DNA of 64,000 nucleotides from Burkholderiales bacterium 8X (GTDB lineage Bacteria > Pseudomonadota > Gammaproteobacteria > Burkholderiales > Burkholderiaceae_C), in contig LR732703.1 of NCBI GenBank assembly GCA_902506565.1, positions 2,094,125 through 2,158,124 on the forward strand, in the 5' to 3' direction. The translations under genes were made by a program, and so were the position numbers. The notes beneath the pieces were generated by a model. The model saw only the letters and a program-made list of their open reading frames with translations. It searched no databases and was not told where the DNA came from. How positions within the stretch are numbered: position 1 is the first letter of the stretch; each line of letters opens with the position of its first letter. Shown one piece after another: positions 1 to 7,648 of this stretch.

Positions 1-980
1 AGCATGCCGACGCGGCCGCCGCCCACCCAGTTCTGGCCCAGGTTGAGCAGGTTGTAGTAGATGACGAAGGCGAACAGCGCGAACAGCAGGTTGCCGCTCC
101 GGCCCACCCGAGGGTTCACGCTGGAAAGCGTCAAGCCGAGCAGCACGAAGTTCATGCCCGCGAACAGCATGCCGATGCGCCATGCGAGTTCGCCGCGGCT
201 CACGTTGTTCAGGTCGCGCAGCAGCGTCAGCGTGGTGCGGGCGCGGACCGGCGTGGTGTCGCCGGCGGTGTCGATGTTGCTGCCGACCCTGGCGCCGTAG
301 GTCTCGAATTCGCTGATCTTGAGACCGGTGGGGGCCAGCGGGCGCTCCACGCGCTGGCCGTTGCGAAGCATCAGGAAGCGCGCGCCTTCGTGGTCCTCGA
401 TGCGGCCGGTCTTGGCCGAGGTGATGATGTGCGTGTTGCGCTCGACCGACGAGATGAAGACGTTGTTGGCAGTGGCGCTGTCGGGCGTGTCCTTGTCGAT
501 GAAGAACACCCGATAGCGGCCGGCCGACTCGCGGAATTCACCGGGTGCGACCCGCTCGATGTCGCTTCGCTGCTCGTACTGGGCCCGCATTCCGAGGGTC
601 TGCGAATTGGCCCATGGCCAGCCGACCAGCGCGAACGCCGCGATCAACAGCAGCACCGGCCATGCGAATCGAAGGAGCGGAACGGCGAAATCGCCGAGGC
701 CGCGGCCGCTCGCGAACCAGATCACCATTTCGCTGTCGCGGTACATCCGCGAGAGCGTGCCGACGATCGAGATGAAGAGGCAGAGGCTGAGCACGGTCGG
801 CATGTAGCCGAGCACTGTATAGGCCATCACCAGGAACACCTCGGAGGGATTCACGCTGCCCTTGGACGCAAGGCCCAGGGTGCGAATCAGCATCATGGTC
901 ATCACGATGGTGACCAGCACCACCAGCGTGGCCCCGAAGCTGCGCGACAGCTCCTTGCGAAGAGAGGAATGGAATAACAT
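1..980 (-). CDS. lptF: LPS export ABC transporter permease LptF (3' part outside window)
   Basis: Inner-membrane permease of the LptB2FGC complex, which extracts lipopolysaccharide from the inner membrane and pushes it to the LptA bridge. The visible 326 residues start MLFHSSLRKEL, the usual LptF opening, and carry a first hydrophobic segment (LVVLVTIVMTMMLIRTLG), further membrane segments near residues 50-75 and 105-125, and then the periplasmic beta-jellyroll region. The final membrane helices begin near the left edge (GMLFAGMNFVLLGLTLSSVNP). The gene reads leftward and its end, with lptG expected beyond, lies outside the window. It is divergent from pepA with only 20 bases between start codons, the arrangement usual in proteobacteria. 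Recognition is by family resemblance; I am confident. Confidence 0.93.
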   Translation of the reverse strand, partial: MLFHSSLRKELSRSFGATLVVLVTIVMTMMLIRTLGLASKGSVNPSEVFLVMAYTVLGYMPTVLSLCLFISIVGTLSRMYRDSEMVIWFASGRGLGDFAVPLLRFAWPVLLLIAAFALVGWPWANSQTLGMRAQYEQRSDIERVAPGEFRESAGRYRVFFIDKDTPDSATANNVFISSVERNTHIITSAKTGRIEDHEGARFLMLRNGQRVERPLAPTGLKISEFETYGARVGSNIDTAGDTTPVRARTTLTLLRDLNNVSRGELAWRIGMLFAGMNFVLLGLTLSSVNPRVGRSGNLLFALFAFVIYYNLLNLGQNWVGGGRVGM

Positions 981-1000
981 CGTCGAGGAAAAAAAGGATT

Positions 1001-2554
1001 ATGGACTTTCAACTCAAGACCCTCACCCATGCTCAGGTTGCCGATCACAAGTCGGATGTCCTGGTCGTGTTGATCTCCAGCACTCCCATTTCCGGCGACG
1101 AGGGCCTGGCGCCCACGATCGCCGCGGCCCGCAAGTCGGGCGACCTGGCCGACAAGCCGGGCAAGCTTCTTTCTCTCTACCGTCCGCCCGGCGTGGCCGC
1201 CGTCCGGGTGCTGCTGGCGTCCATCGGCGACGGAATGACGGCGGCGGTGCGCACCGGCGTGCTGGCAGCGGTGAACGCGGCCAAGGGCTCGAACCCGAAG
1301 CGCATGACCTTGATGTTCGCCCAAGATGTCGATCCGGCAGCCTTGCGCTCCGCGATGCTGGCCGCCGCCGAGGCGACTTATGTCTACACCTCGACCAAAT
1401 CGAAACCCGAGCCGCGGAGCCTGCGCCAGGTCACGGTCGCGGTGGCCGATGCGAATCCCCTGCGCGAGGCATTCGAACAAGCGGCAGCCACGGTGGCCGG
1501 CATCGAGCTTGCCAAGGAATGGGGCAATCGCCCCGGCAACTACTGCACGCCGACCTTGCTGGCGGAAGCCGCGGCCGAACTGGCTTCGCTCCCGCGCGTT
1601 CGCTGCGAGGTGCTCGGGCCGAAGGAGGTCGACAAGCTCGGCATGGGCTCCTTCGCCGCGGTTGCCAAGGGTTCGTCGGAGCCGCTGCGTTTCGTGGTGT
1701 TGCGCTACCAGGGCGCTGCCAAGAGCCAGGCTCCGGTGGTGCTGGTCGGCAAGGGCATCACCTTCGACACCGGCGGCATCTCGATCAAGCCCGCCTCCGA
1801 GATGGACGAAATGAAGTGGGACATGTGCGGCGCTGCCAGCGTGCTCGGCGTGTTCCGCGCCCTCGGCGAACTGCAGCCCTCGGTCAACGTGGTCGGCCTC
1901 ATCCCGAGCTGCGAGAACATGCCGGACGGCAAGGCGCTCAAGCCGGGCGACGTCATCACCAGCATGAGCGGCCAGACCATCGAGGTCCTGAACACCGACG
2001 CCGAAGGCCGCCTGATCCTGTGTGACGCGCTGACCTACGCCAAGCGTTTCGAGCCAGCCGCGGTGATCGACATCGCGACCCTGACCGGTGCCTGCGTGGT
2101 GGCCCTCGGCGGCGTGCGAAGCGGCCTCTTCAGCCCGGACGACGAGCTGGCCGATGCCCTGCTGAAGGCCGGCGAGTCGGCGCAGGATCGTTGCTGGCGC
2201 CTGCCGCTGGACGACGAATATGGCGAAGGCCTCAAGACGAACTTTGCCGATGTGGCCAACGTGGCCGGCAGAGCCGGCGGTGCGGTCACGGCCGCCAAGT
2301 TCCTGCAGCGGTTCGCGGGCGAGTTCCGCTGGGCGCACCTGGATATCGCGGGTGTCGCCTGGAAAGGTGGAGCCGGCAAGGGCTCGACCGGGCGGCCGGT
2401 CGGCTTGCTCCTCAATTACCTGCTCGACGCTGCGCGCGTGCCGCCGCCTGCTTCGACGCCGGCCGAAAGCGCCGCAAGGACCAGCCGCCGCGGTGCTGCA
2501 AAGACGGTGTCCGATTCGCCAGCCCGGAAGCGGGCCGTGCGCCAGCCGCGCTGA
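1001..2554 (+). CDS. pepA: Leucyl aminopeptidase PepA (M17 family)
   Basis: Cytosolic dimetal aminopeptidase that removes N-terminal residues from peptides; in E. coli it also acts as a DNA-binding protein in cer/Xer recombination and carAB control. The 517 residues hold an N-terminal macro-like domain and a C-terminal catalytic domain with the M17 metal and catalytic motifs: VGKGITFDTGG, KWDMCGAA and the signature NTDAEGRL. The ATG follows an A/G-rich stretch (gaggaaaaaaagg). The C terminus runs about 45 residues past the usual family end (after TGRPVGLLLNYLL) as a Ser/Ala/Arg/Lys-rich basic tail, which could be disordered or contact nucleic acid (inference). holC follows after 43 bases. Confidence 0.96.
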   Translation: MDFQLKTLTHAQVADHKSDVLVVLISSTPISGDEGLAPTIAAARKSGDLADKPGKLLSLYRPPGVAAVRVLLASIGDGMTAAVRTGVLAAVNAAKGSNPKRMTLMFAQDVDPAALRSAMLAAAEATYVYTSTKSKPEPRSLRQVTVAVADANPLREAFEQAAATVAGIELAKEWGNRPGNYCTPTLLAEAAAELASLPRVRCEVLGPKEVDKLGMGSFAAVAKGSSEPLRFVVLRYQGAAKSQAPVVLVGKGITFDTGGISIKPASEMDEMKWDMCGAASVLGVFRALGELQPSVNVVGLIPSCENMPDGKALKPGDVITSMSGQTIEVLNTDAEGRLILCDALTYAKRFEPAAVIDIATLTGACVVALGGVRSGLFSPDDELADALLKAGESAQDRCWRLPLDDEYGEGLKTNFADVANVAGRAGGAVTAAKFLQRFAGEFRWAHLDIAGVAWKGGAGKGSTGRPVGLLLNYLLDAARVPPPASTPAESAARTSRRGAAKTVSDSPARKRAVRQPR

Positions 2555-2597
2555 TCGCCGCTCGCGCCCGCCATCCATCATTGAAGCGCTGCGCGCC

Positions 2598-3047
2598 GTG
2601 ACCGAGATCGACTTCCACTTCAACATGCCCGACAAGCTCGACTACGCCTGTCGCCTGCTGAGGAAGGCGGTCGGCGGCAAGGGAGCGTGCCTGGTGGTCC
2701 GCGGCGATGCGGAAAGCCTCGAAGTGATCGACTCGGCGCTCTGGTCGCTTTGGCCGACCGAATTCGTCGCGCATTGCAAGGCCGACGCCGACCCGCAGGT
2801 GCTGGCGCGATCGCCGGTGGTGCTGTGCGAGATCGAGGCGGCCGGCGGCTCGGCGGCGCCGCTGCCGCATCAACAGGTGTTGGTCAATCTCGGCAGTTCG
2901 CTGCCCGAAGGCTTCGAGCGTTTCGAGCGCTTGATCGAATTGGTCGGAAGCGAGGAGAACGATCGTTCCGAAGGCCGGCGTCGCTGGCGTCATTACGCCG
3001 ATCGCGGCTATGCGATCAAGCGTCACGATTTCGCAAGCTCCCGCTGA
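2598..3047 (+). CDS. holC: DNA polymerase III chi subunit HolC
   Basis: Chi is the accessory subunit of the clamp loader that binds psi and single-stranded DNA-binding protein, tying the replisome to SSB-coated lagging strand. The 149-residue product has the family opening TEIDFHFN followed by CRLLRKAV, and the later segment HQQVLVNLGSSLPEGFERFERLIELV typical of chi, here given in part only as the LVNLG and RFERLIE motifs. It uses a GTG start: no in-frame ATG lies before the conserved beginning. pepA-holC adjacency is conserved in beta- and gammaproteobacteria. The stop codon overlaps the ATG of the next gene (TGATG), implying coupled translation. Confidence 0.92.
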   Translation: MTEIDFHFNMPDKLDYACRLLRKAVGGKGACLVVRGDAESLEVIDSALWSLWPTEFVAHCKADADPQVLARSPVVLCEIEAAGGSAAPLPHQQVLVNLGSSLPEGFERFERLIELVGSEENDRSEGRRRWRHYADRGYAIKRHDFASSR

Positions 3048-3661
3048 TGGCCGGCGAACCTCCTCGCATCCCGCCGCGCTTCGTGCCGACCTTGACCCTG
3101 GTCGCGGAGGAGAGCGAACCGGCGCCGGCAGCACCCGCGGAAAAATTGGTACCGGCACCGGCACCGGCACCGACACCGACACCGACCGAGACACCGACCG
3201 AGACTCCAGCGGCGCCAGTCACGCGGCCAGTCGTGTCGACCATGGTGCAGGCGCCGCCGCTCGAAGGTGCGGAGGATGCAGGTTCGGCGAATTCGGCCAA
3301 CTCGGCCGACTCGGCCCATGCCGCGGACCAAGCGGAGCCTAAGGCGCAGCCCCCCGACAAAGACCGGGAGGCCGTGAGCTTCATTGCGCTCGATCCCGCC
3401 ACCCGCTTCTCCGAGGCCGAGTCGTTTCGCCTCGAAGAACAGTTGCTCCATCGCGTTCTGCAACGGGTCGACGCCTCGCTCGAAGCGCAGTTGAGCGACA
3501 CCGTCGCCGAGGCGGTGCAGCATCAACTCGACGCCATGATTCCGCGGCTTCGCTCCGAAATCGAGACGGTTTTGAGGGCCTTGGTGATCGAGGCATTGGC
3601 CAGCGAACTTTCGGAAAACCCAGGGTCTGTGCCACCCGGCGATGCCCGATCCTTGGGCTAA
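3047..3661 (+). CDS. Hypothetical protein with Pro/Thr/Ala-rich repeat region
   Basis: A 204-residue protein of unknown function, translationally coupled to holC through a TGATG overlap. Residues about 22-105 are low complexity: alternating Pro-Ala and Pro-Thr units, then NSANSADSA. They are encoded by six-base direct repeats. The C-terminal half (about 115-195) is predicted helical with amphipathic heptads (EEQLLHRVLQRVDASLEAQL, then VAEAVQHQLDAMIPRLRSEI), so a short oligomerising coil is plausible. No signal peptide or membrane segment is visible. Conserved adjacency with holC is known in Comamonadaceae, but I do not recognise a defined role. Confidence 0.8.
   Translation: MAGEPPRIPPRFVPTLTLVAEESEPAPAAPAEKLVPAPAPAPTPTPTETPTETPAAPVTRPVVSTMVQAPPLEGAEDAGSANSANSADSAHAADQAEPKAQPPDKDREAVSFIALDPATRFSEAESFRLEEQLLHRVLQRVDASLEAQLSDTVAEAVQHQLDAMIPRLRSEIETVLRALVIEALASELSENPGSVPPGDARSLG
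3146..3206 (+). repeat. In-frame 6-bp tandem repeats (accggc / accgac units)
   Basis: The coding strand reads as repeated accggc units passing into accgac and accgag units, giving Pro-Ala-Pro-Ala then Pro-Thr-Pro-Thr-Glu-Thr in the protein. Since the unit is six bases, gain or loss of copies by slippage keeps the frame. A second degenerate set (tcggcc units) follows at about 3291-3322. Confidence 0.8.
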
Positions 3662-3728
3662 ACTCCGCGCCGGGTCGATGGCGCTAGGGCGCTGCGCAGC
3701 AACGGTGCGAATCTTGCTCTAGCGGTGT

Positions 3729-3750
3729 ACCCGGTTCACGAGACCGGTTT
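3729..3750 (+). other. Weak hairpin in the leader of the binding-protein gene
   Basis: In the 125-base gap before the next gene, ccggt and accgg form a 5-bp stem with a 7-base loop followed by tttgtta. It could be a weak terminator of the holC transcript or a leader hairpin. The next gene has a near-perfect ribosome-binding site (taggagg) seven bases before its ATG. No clear promoter hexamers were seen. Confidence 0.3.
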
Positions 3751-3786
3751 GTTATTCCTGCTTATCAATGTTTTAGGAGGTTTCCC

Positions 3787-4995
3787 ATGCAATTGAAATG
3801 GACTGCGGTCGCTCTGGCTGCTCTCACGCTCGTGGCCTGCGGCAAGAAAGAAGAGCCGGCGGCACCCGCTGCGGCACCGGCCCCGACTGCAGCGGCTCCG
3901 GCCCCTGCCGCACCTCCTGCCGACGCGCTGGTCGTCAAGATCGGCCACGTCGGCCCGACCAGCGGCGCCATCGCCCACCTCGGCAAGGACAACGAATTCG
4001 GCGCCAAGATGGCCATCGAGGACCTCAACGCCAAGGGCCTGAAGATCGGCGACAAGGTTGCCAAGTTCGAACTGCTGGCCGAAGACGACGCCGGCGATCC
4101 GAAGCAGGGCACCGCGGTGGCACAGAAGCTGGTTGACAGCAAGGTCAACGGCATCGTGGGTCACCTCAATTCGGGCACCACCATCCCGGCCTCCAAGCTG
4201 TACAGCGACGCCGGCATTCCGCAGGTCTCGCCATCGGCCACCAATCCGAAGTACACCCGCCAAGGCTTCAAGACCACGTTCCGCGTGGTGGCCGACGACA
4301 CCCAGCTGGGCGGCACGCTCGGCAAGTACGCGGTCGACACCCTGAAGGGCAAGAACATCGCCGTCATCGACGACCGTACCGCTTACGGCCAGGGCGTTGC
4401 CGAAGAGTTCGAGAAGGCAGCCAAGGCAGCCGGCGCGACCATCGTCGGCCATGAGTTCACCACCGACAAGTCGACCGACTTCAACGCCATCCTGACCAAG
4501 CTGAAGGGCACCAAGCCTGACGTGCTGTTCTTCGGCGGGATGGACGCCGTCGGCGGCCCGATGCTCAAGCAGGTCAAGCAGCTCGGCATGCAGGTCAAGT
4601 TCATGGGCGGCGACGGCCTGTGCACCGGCGAGCTGGCCAAGCTGGCCGGCGACGCCATCGGTGAAGAGATGGTGGTCTGTGCCGAAGCCGGCGGCGTCGA
4701 TGGCGACTTCAAGCAGCCGCTCGACGATTTCAAGGCCCGGTTCAAGACCAAGAACGGCGTTGACGTGCAGATCTATGCACCCTATGTGTATGACGCCGTG
4801 AACGTCCTGGCCGAAGCCATGGTCAAGGCCGGCTCGTCCGACCCCGAGAAGTACCTGCCCGAAATCGGCAAGCTCCAGTACAAGGGTGTGACCGGTCCGA
4901 TCGCGTTCGACGAAAAGGGCGACATCAAGAACGGTGCCCTGACGATCTACACCTACAAGGGTGGTGCACGCACGCAGATCGCCGTGGTTCGTTGA
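3787..4995 (+). CDS. Branched-chain amino-acid type ABC transporter substrate-binding lipoprotein
   Basis: Periplasmic ligand-binding protein of the Leu/Ile/Val-binding family (type I periplasmic fold), delivering amino acids or related small molecules to a high-affinity ABC importer. The 402 residues start with a lipoprotein signal whose lipobox is LVAC (Cys near residue 18), followed by an Ala/Pro-rich linker to about residue 45. The mature domain has the LivK hallmarks KIGHVGPTSG, GIVGHLNSGTTIPASKLY and IDDRTAYGQG, and the closing pattern TGPIAFDEKGD. A strong aggagg site precedes the ATG and a strong terminator follows the stop, so it is probably transcribed alone at high level. The permease and ATPase genes are not beside it. 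Ligand specificity cannot be read from sequence. Confidence 0.93.
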   Translation: MQLKWTAVALAALTLVACGKKEEPAAPAAAPAPTAAAPAPAAPPADALVVKIGHVGPTSGAIAHLGKDNEFGAKMAIEDLNAKGLKIGDKVAKFELLAEDDAGDPKQGTAVAQKLVDSKVNGIVGHLNSGTTIPASKLYSDAGIPQVSPSATNPKYTRQGFKTTFRVVADDTQLGGTLGKYAVDTLKGKNIAVIDDRTAYGQGVAEEFEKAAKAAGATIVGHEFTTDKSTDFNAILTKLKGTKPDVLFFGGMDAVGGPMLKQVKQLGMQVKFMGGDGLCTGELAKLAGDAIGEEMVVCAEAGGVDGDFKQPLDDFKARFKTKNGVDVQIYAPYVYDAVNVLAEAMVKAGSSDPEKYLPEIGKLQYKGVTGPIAFDEKGDIKNGALTIYTYKGGARTQIAVVR

Positions 4996-5015
4996 TCGCT
5001 TCCGAGCGGCAATCG

Positions 5016-5042
5016 AAAAAAGGGCCTTCGGGCCCTTTTTTC
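5016..5042 (+). terminator. Rho-independent terminator after the binding-protein gene
   Basis: aaaaaagggcc-ttcg-ggcccttttttc: a GC stem with a stable ttcg tetraloop, flanked by A and T runs, 20 bases after the stop codon. The A run on the other side means it can also stop the convergent minus-strand receiver gene. Confidence 0.93.
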
Positions 5043-5086
5043 ATGAATGGGGGTCGGCGAACGGCAGACTGCGGCGAATCGCGCCG

Positions 5087-5467
5087 CTACCGGTTGGCCT
5101 CGCCCAACGCGTTGCAGAAGTCGAAGAAGTCGTCCAGCTGGCCCGACTTGTCGAACACGGCGTCGGCGCCAAGCGCAAGGCAGCGCGAGCGGATTTCGGA
5201 GTTGACGTAGTTGCTCAGCACCACGACGCGTTGTCCGGGCTGTCGTCTTTGGCAGCGTCTCAAAATGCCGAGGCCCGAACCGACCTTGAGGAAGAGGTCG
5301 ACGATGAGCAATTGCCAGGTTGCCGGGTTCGACTGCAGCCAGTCGACTGCTTCTTCCTCGGATTCGGCATAGCCGAGGACCTCGGCATCGGCAAGGTCCA
5401 CCAGCGCGGGCACAAGGTTGTCGCGGATGGTCTGGCTGTCTTCGACCAGGAACGCTGCAAGTGGCAT
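5087..5467 (-). CDS. Single-domain response regulator (REC)
   Basis: A 126-residue stand-alone receiver domain. The acidic pair is E9/D10, the phospho-acceptor is D57 (LLIVDLFL), S85 (VVVLSNY) is the switch Ser/Thr, and K107 (VFDKSGQ) is the conserved Lys, so it should be phosphorylatable. There is no output domain, so it must act through protein contacts, for example as a phosphorelay shuttle or a CheY-like signal. No histidine kinase is encoded nearby. The ending DKSGQLDDFFDFCNALG is typical of a small Burkholderiales REC family. It lies convergent to the binding-protein gene. Confidence 0.88.
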   Translation of the reverse strand: MPLAAFLVEDSQTIRDNLVPALVDLADAEVLGYAESEEEAVDWLQSNPATWQLLIVDLFLKVGSGLGILRRCQRRQPGQRVVVLSNYVNSEIRSRCLALGADAVFDKSGQLDDFFDFCNALGEANR

Positions 5468-5506
5468 CGCTACGAGGCTAGTCAGAGCGGCCGGGACGCG
5501 AATCCC

Positions 5507-5797
5507 TCACGCCGCCGAGCCTGTGTTCTTGTTTTCGATTTCGCGCGCGAGATCGGCCTTGACCTCGGCCAGCTTCTCGGCGGAGCGAGCGAGCTTCTTC
5601 TCGAGTTCGGCTGCATGCTCGAGCGCCTGCGCGACTTCGCCGACCTGGAGCACTTCCGGAATTTCCTGCTCGAGCACGGTGCTGACCACCGCCAGGTTGT
5701 CCGACGCGCTCTGCACCTCGGACGCGACCTTCTCGGTTTTCTTCAAGGTCTGGCCGAGTGCCGGTTGGGCGGTCTCGGCAACGATTTTCTCGACCAT
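5507..5797 (-). CDS. Small coiled-coil hypothetical protein
   Basis: A 96-residue acidic, highly helical protein with no Cys, no signal peptide and no membrane segment. Residues about 20-90 show heptad spacing of Leu, Val and Ala (LVHAAELEKKLARSAEKLAEVKADLA-like pattern near residues 62-88), so a dimeric coiled coil is likely. Function unknown. It reads the same way as the REC gene 39 bases downstream, and could form a two-gene unit with it. It lies just after the terminator of tRNA-Ser. A start at 5797 leaves the ATG preceded by gaataagag, a fair site. Confidence 0.68.
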   Translation of the reverse strand: MVEKIVAETAQPALGQTLKKTEKVASEVQSASDNLAVVSTVLEQEIPEVLQVGEVAQALEHAAELEKKLARSAEKLAEVKADLAREIENKNTGSAA

Positions 5798-5849
5798 CTC
5801 TTATTCCTTCATTCGCGTGCAGGACGACCGGACGAATCTCGCAACCATG

Positions 5850-5876
5850 AAAAAAGCCCCGTGTGGCGGGGCTTTG
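5850..5876 (-). terminator. Terminator downstream of tRNA-Ser
   Basis: Read on the minus strand, agccccgccacacggggct forms a 7-bp stem and is followed by TTTTTTC. It sits about 50 bases beyond the 3' end of the tRNA gene, in the right orientation to end its transcript. Confidence 0.85.
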
Positions 5877-5922
5877 TTTGCGCCTCATTGGTTCAAGAGG
5901 CGAGCGACGCATCTCTTGTCTT

Positions 5923-6013
5923 TGGCGGAGCAGGCGGGATTCGAACCCGCGGAGGGCTATTAACCCTCACACGCTTTCCAGGCGTGCGACTTAAACCGCT
6001 CATCCACCGCTCC
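5923..6013 (-). tRNA. tRNA-Ser (anticodon GGA)
   Basis: The minus strand folds as a class II tRNA. The 7-bp acceptor arm opens GGAGCGG and pairs with CTGCTCC (one G-T pair). The anticodon stem CACGC/GCGTG encloses loop CTGGAAA, so the anticodon is GGA, reading UCC and UCU serine codons. A long variable arm (GAGGGTTAATAGCCCTC) identifies serine, and the T arm holds GGGTTCGAATCCC. The discriminator is G and the CCA end is encoded (5923-5925). Length is 88 bases plus CCA. Confidence 0.97.
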
Positions 6014-6023
6014 GAAGCGACGG

Positions 6024-6029
6024 ATTCTA
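6024..6029 (-). promoter_or_regulatory. Probable -10 box of the tRNA-Ser promoter
   Basis: On the minus strand TAGAAT lies about 11 bases before the mature 5' end of tRNA-Ser, the spacing expected of a sigma-70 promoter with a very short leader. A convincing -35 hexamer was not found. Confidence 0.5.
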
Positions 6030-6115
6030 GCAGCGGGTCGGAGCCTGCGATGTGGCCTTTGGCCATGGTTCGCAAAGGCTGCTCGAACTTGCACGACGAT
6101 GTCCGTGATGGCAGT

Positions 6116-7054
6116 TCAGGCGCTGCCCGTCGTGCCGCCAGCACGTCCGGTCTGCAGCATCCTGAAAGCGGAGCTGATGAGCGCTGCGGTATCGGTCATG
6201 TTGCTCGGGACGATCAACGTGGTGGTCGCGTCCGAAGCGACCTTGCTGTAGGCATCGACCGCCTGTTCGGCTACCCGCAACTGGACCGCCTGATCGCCGC
6301 CCGGCTGGCGGATCGCAGCAGCGATTCGTTCGATGGCTCCGGCGGTTGCCATGGCGACGGCCTCGATCGCGGCCGCTTCGCCCTGGGCATTGTTGATCTG
6401 CGCCTGCTTCTCGCCTTCGGACCGTGCGATGAAGGCTTCGCGCTCGCCGGTCGCGATGTTGATCTGCTCCTGCCGACGACCTTCGGAAGCCGCGATGAGC
6501 GCGCGCTTTTCTCGTTCGGCCGTGATCTGCCGCTGCATCGCCTGCAGGATTTCCTTGGGCGGGGTGAGATCCTTGATCTCGTAGCGAAGCACCTTCACGC
6601 CCCAGTTGAGAGCCGCCTCGTCGATCGCCGCGACCACCTGCGCATTGATGATGTCGCGCTCCTCGAAGGTCTTGTCGAGTTCGAGCTTGCCGATCACGCT
6701 GCGCAGGGACGTTTGCGCGAGCTGGGTGACGGCGACGATGTAGTTGGACGAGCCGTAGCTCGCCCGCATCGGATCGGTGACCTGGAAGTAAAGGATGCCG
6801 TCGACCTGCAGCTGCGTGTTGTCGCGCGTGATGCAGATCTGGCTCGGCACGTCGAGCGGGATTTCCTTGAGACTGTGCTTGTAGGCGACCCGGTCGATGA
6901 AGGGAATGAGGAAGTTCGGCCCGGGCGTCATCGTGCCGTGGTACTTGCCGAGCCGTTCGCGCACCCAGGCATTCTGCTGGGGCACGAACTTGATCGATTG
7001 GCTGATGAAGATGATGGCGATCACCAGGATCACGAGAGGGACTGCGAATTCCAT
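6116..7054 (-). CDS. qmcA: SPFH/Band-7 membrane protein (QmcA/paraslipin-like)
   Basis: A 312-residue stomatin/prohibitin family protein, expected to form large oligomeric rings in membrane microdomains and to partner NfeD proteins or membrane proteases. One N-terminal membrane segment (residues about 4-20) is followed by the SPFH domain (IKFVPQQNAWVRERLGKY, then PGPNFLIPFIDRVAY). An Ala/Glu/Gln-rich coiled coil spans about 180-245 (REKRALIAASEGRRQEQINI, then SEGEKQAQINNAQGEA), and a C-terminal segment contains STLIVPSNMTD-like TTLIVPSNMTD. It is co-directional with nfeD, 55 bases downstream, the usual operon order for this pair. Confidence 0.93.
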   Translation of the reverse strand: MEFAVPLVILVIAIIFISQSIKFVPQQNAWVRERLGKYHGTMTPGPNFLIPFIDRVAYKHSLKEIPLDVPSQICITRDNTQLQVDGILYFQVTDPMRASYGSSNYIVAVTQLAQTSLRSVIGKLELDKTFEERDIINAQVVAAIDEAALNWGVKVLRYEIKDLTPPKEILQAMQRQITAEREKRALIAASEGRRQEQINIATGEREAFIARSEGEKQAQINNAQGEAAAIEAVAMATAGAIERIAAAIRQPGGDQAVQLRVAEQAVDAYSKVASDATTTLIVPSNMTDTAALISSAFRMLQTGRAGGTTGSA

Positions 7055-7109
7055 GGGTTCCTTCCTTGCTGGGTTGCTTACTCGTTGCTCGTTGCTCGTC
7101 GGTTCGATC

Positions 7110-7535
7110 TCAGGCCTTGTCGACGACGAGCCGGTTGCCGATCACCTCGACCACCTTGTGTTCGCCGACCGCCGGCAGCGTGCCGCTGCGTGCCACTGCC
7201 GTCCATTGCGCGCCCCGATAGCGCACCTGGGTCGTGCCGTCGGGGTTCCAGCCGTCGACGTTCACGCTCTCGCCGATGTCGAGGTTGACGTTGCGGTTGG
7301 AGCCGGTCGGCGGCTCGGCTGGCTGCTTGCGCCGGATCGAGTGCCAGACGAGCACGCCGCTCGCGCCGACGACCGCCGCGACGATGAGTTGAGTGGTGAG
7401 CCCGAAGCCCGCATGCGCCGAGATCGCAGCCGCCGCGAAGCCTGCGCCCAGCAGCAACAAGTAGACCGTTCCCGACAAAAGCTCGAGGACGACCACCGCG
7501 CCTGCGATCAACCACCAGACCGTCGAATCCGCCAT
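7110..7535 (-). CDS. NfeD family membrane protein
   Basis: About 141 residues. Two to three hydrophobic helices occupy residues about 8-65, and the C-terminal 60 residues form the OB-fold NfeD domain (NLDIGESVNVDGW, YRGAQWTAVA, VGEHKVVEVIGNRLVV). NfeD proteins pair with SPFH proteins and may shape their oligomers or help membrane-protein quality control. The first possible ATG (7541) touches the ggagg site directly. The second ATG (7535) sits six bases from it and is therefore chosen. It is the first gene of the nfeD-qmcA unit, divergent from the decarboxylase gene. Confidence 0.9.
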   Translation of the reverse strand: MADSTVWWLIAGAVVVLELLSGTVYLLLLGAGFAAAAISAHAGFGLTTQLIVAAVVGASGVLVWHSIRRKQPAEPPTGSNRNVNLDIGESVNVDGWNPDGTTQVRYRGAQWTAVARSGTLPAVGEHKVVEVIGNRLVVDKA

Positions 7536-7648
7536 GCCCATCCTCCTTCCAGGTTGAATGCCGGCCCGAGTCTATAGCTGACTCGAATGTCGGCTCAGAT
7601 TACGTACACTTCGCGCCTTCCGTTCGCCGACCCCCGGAGCTACCTCCC

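Noticed and set aside
2412..3194. Frame opposite holC
   Set aside because: holC is clear on the plus strand; this is a shadow with a repetitive Val/Pro-Val start produced by the six-base repeats.
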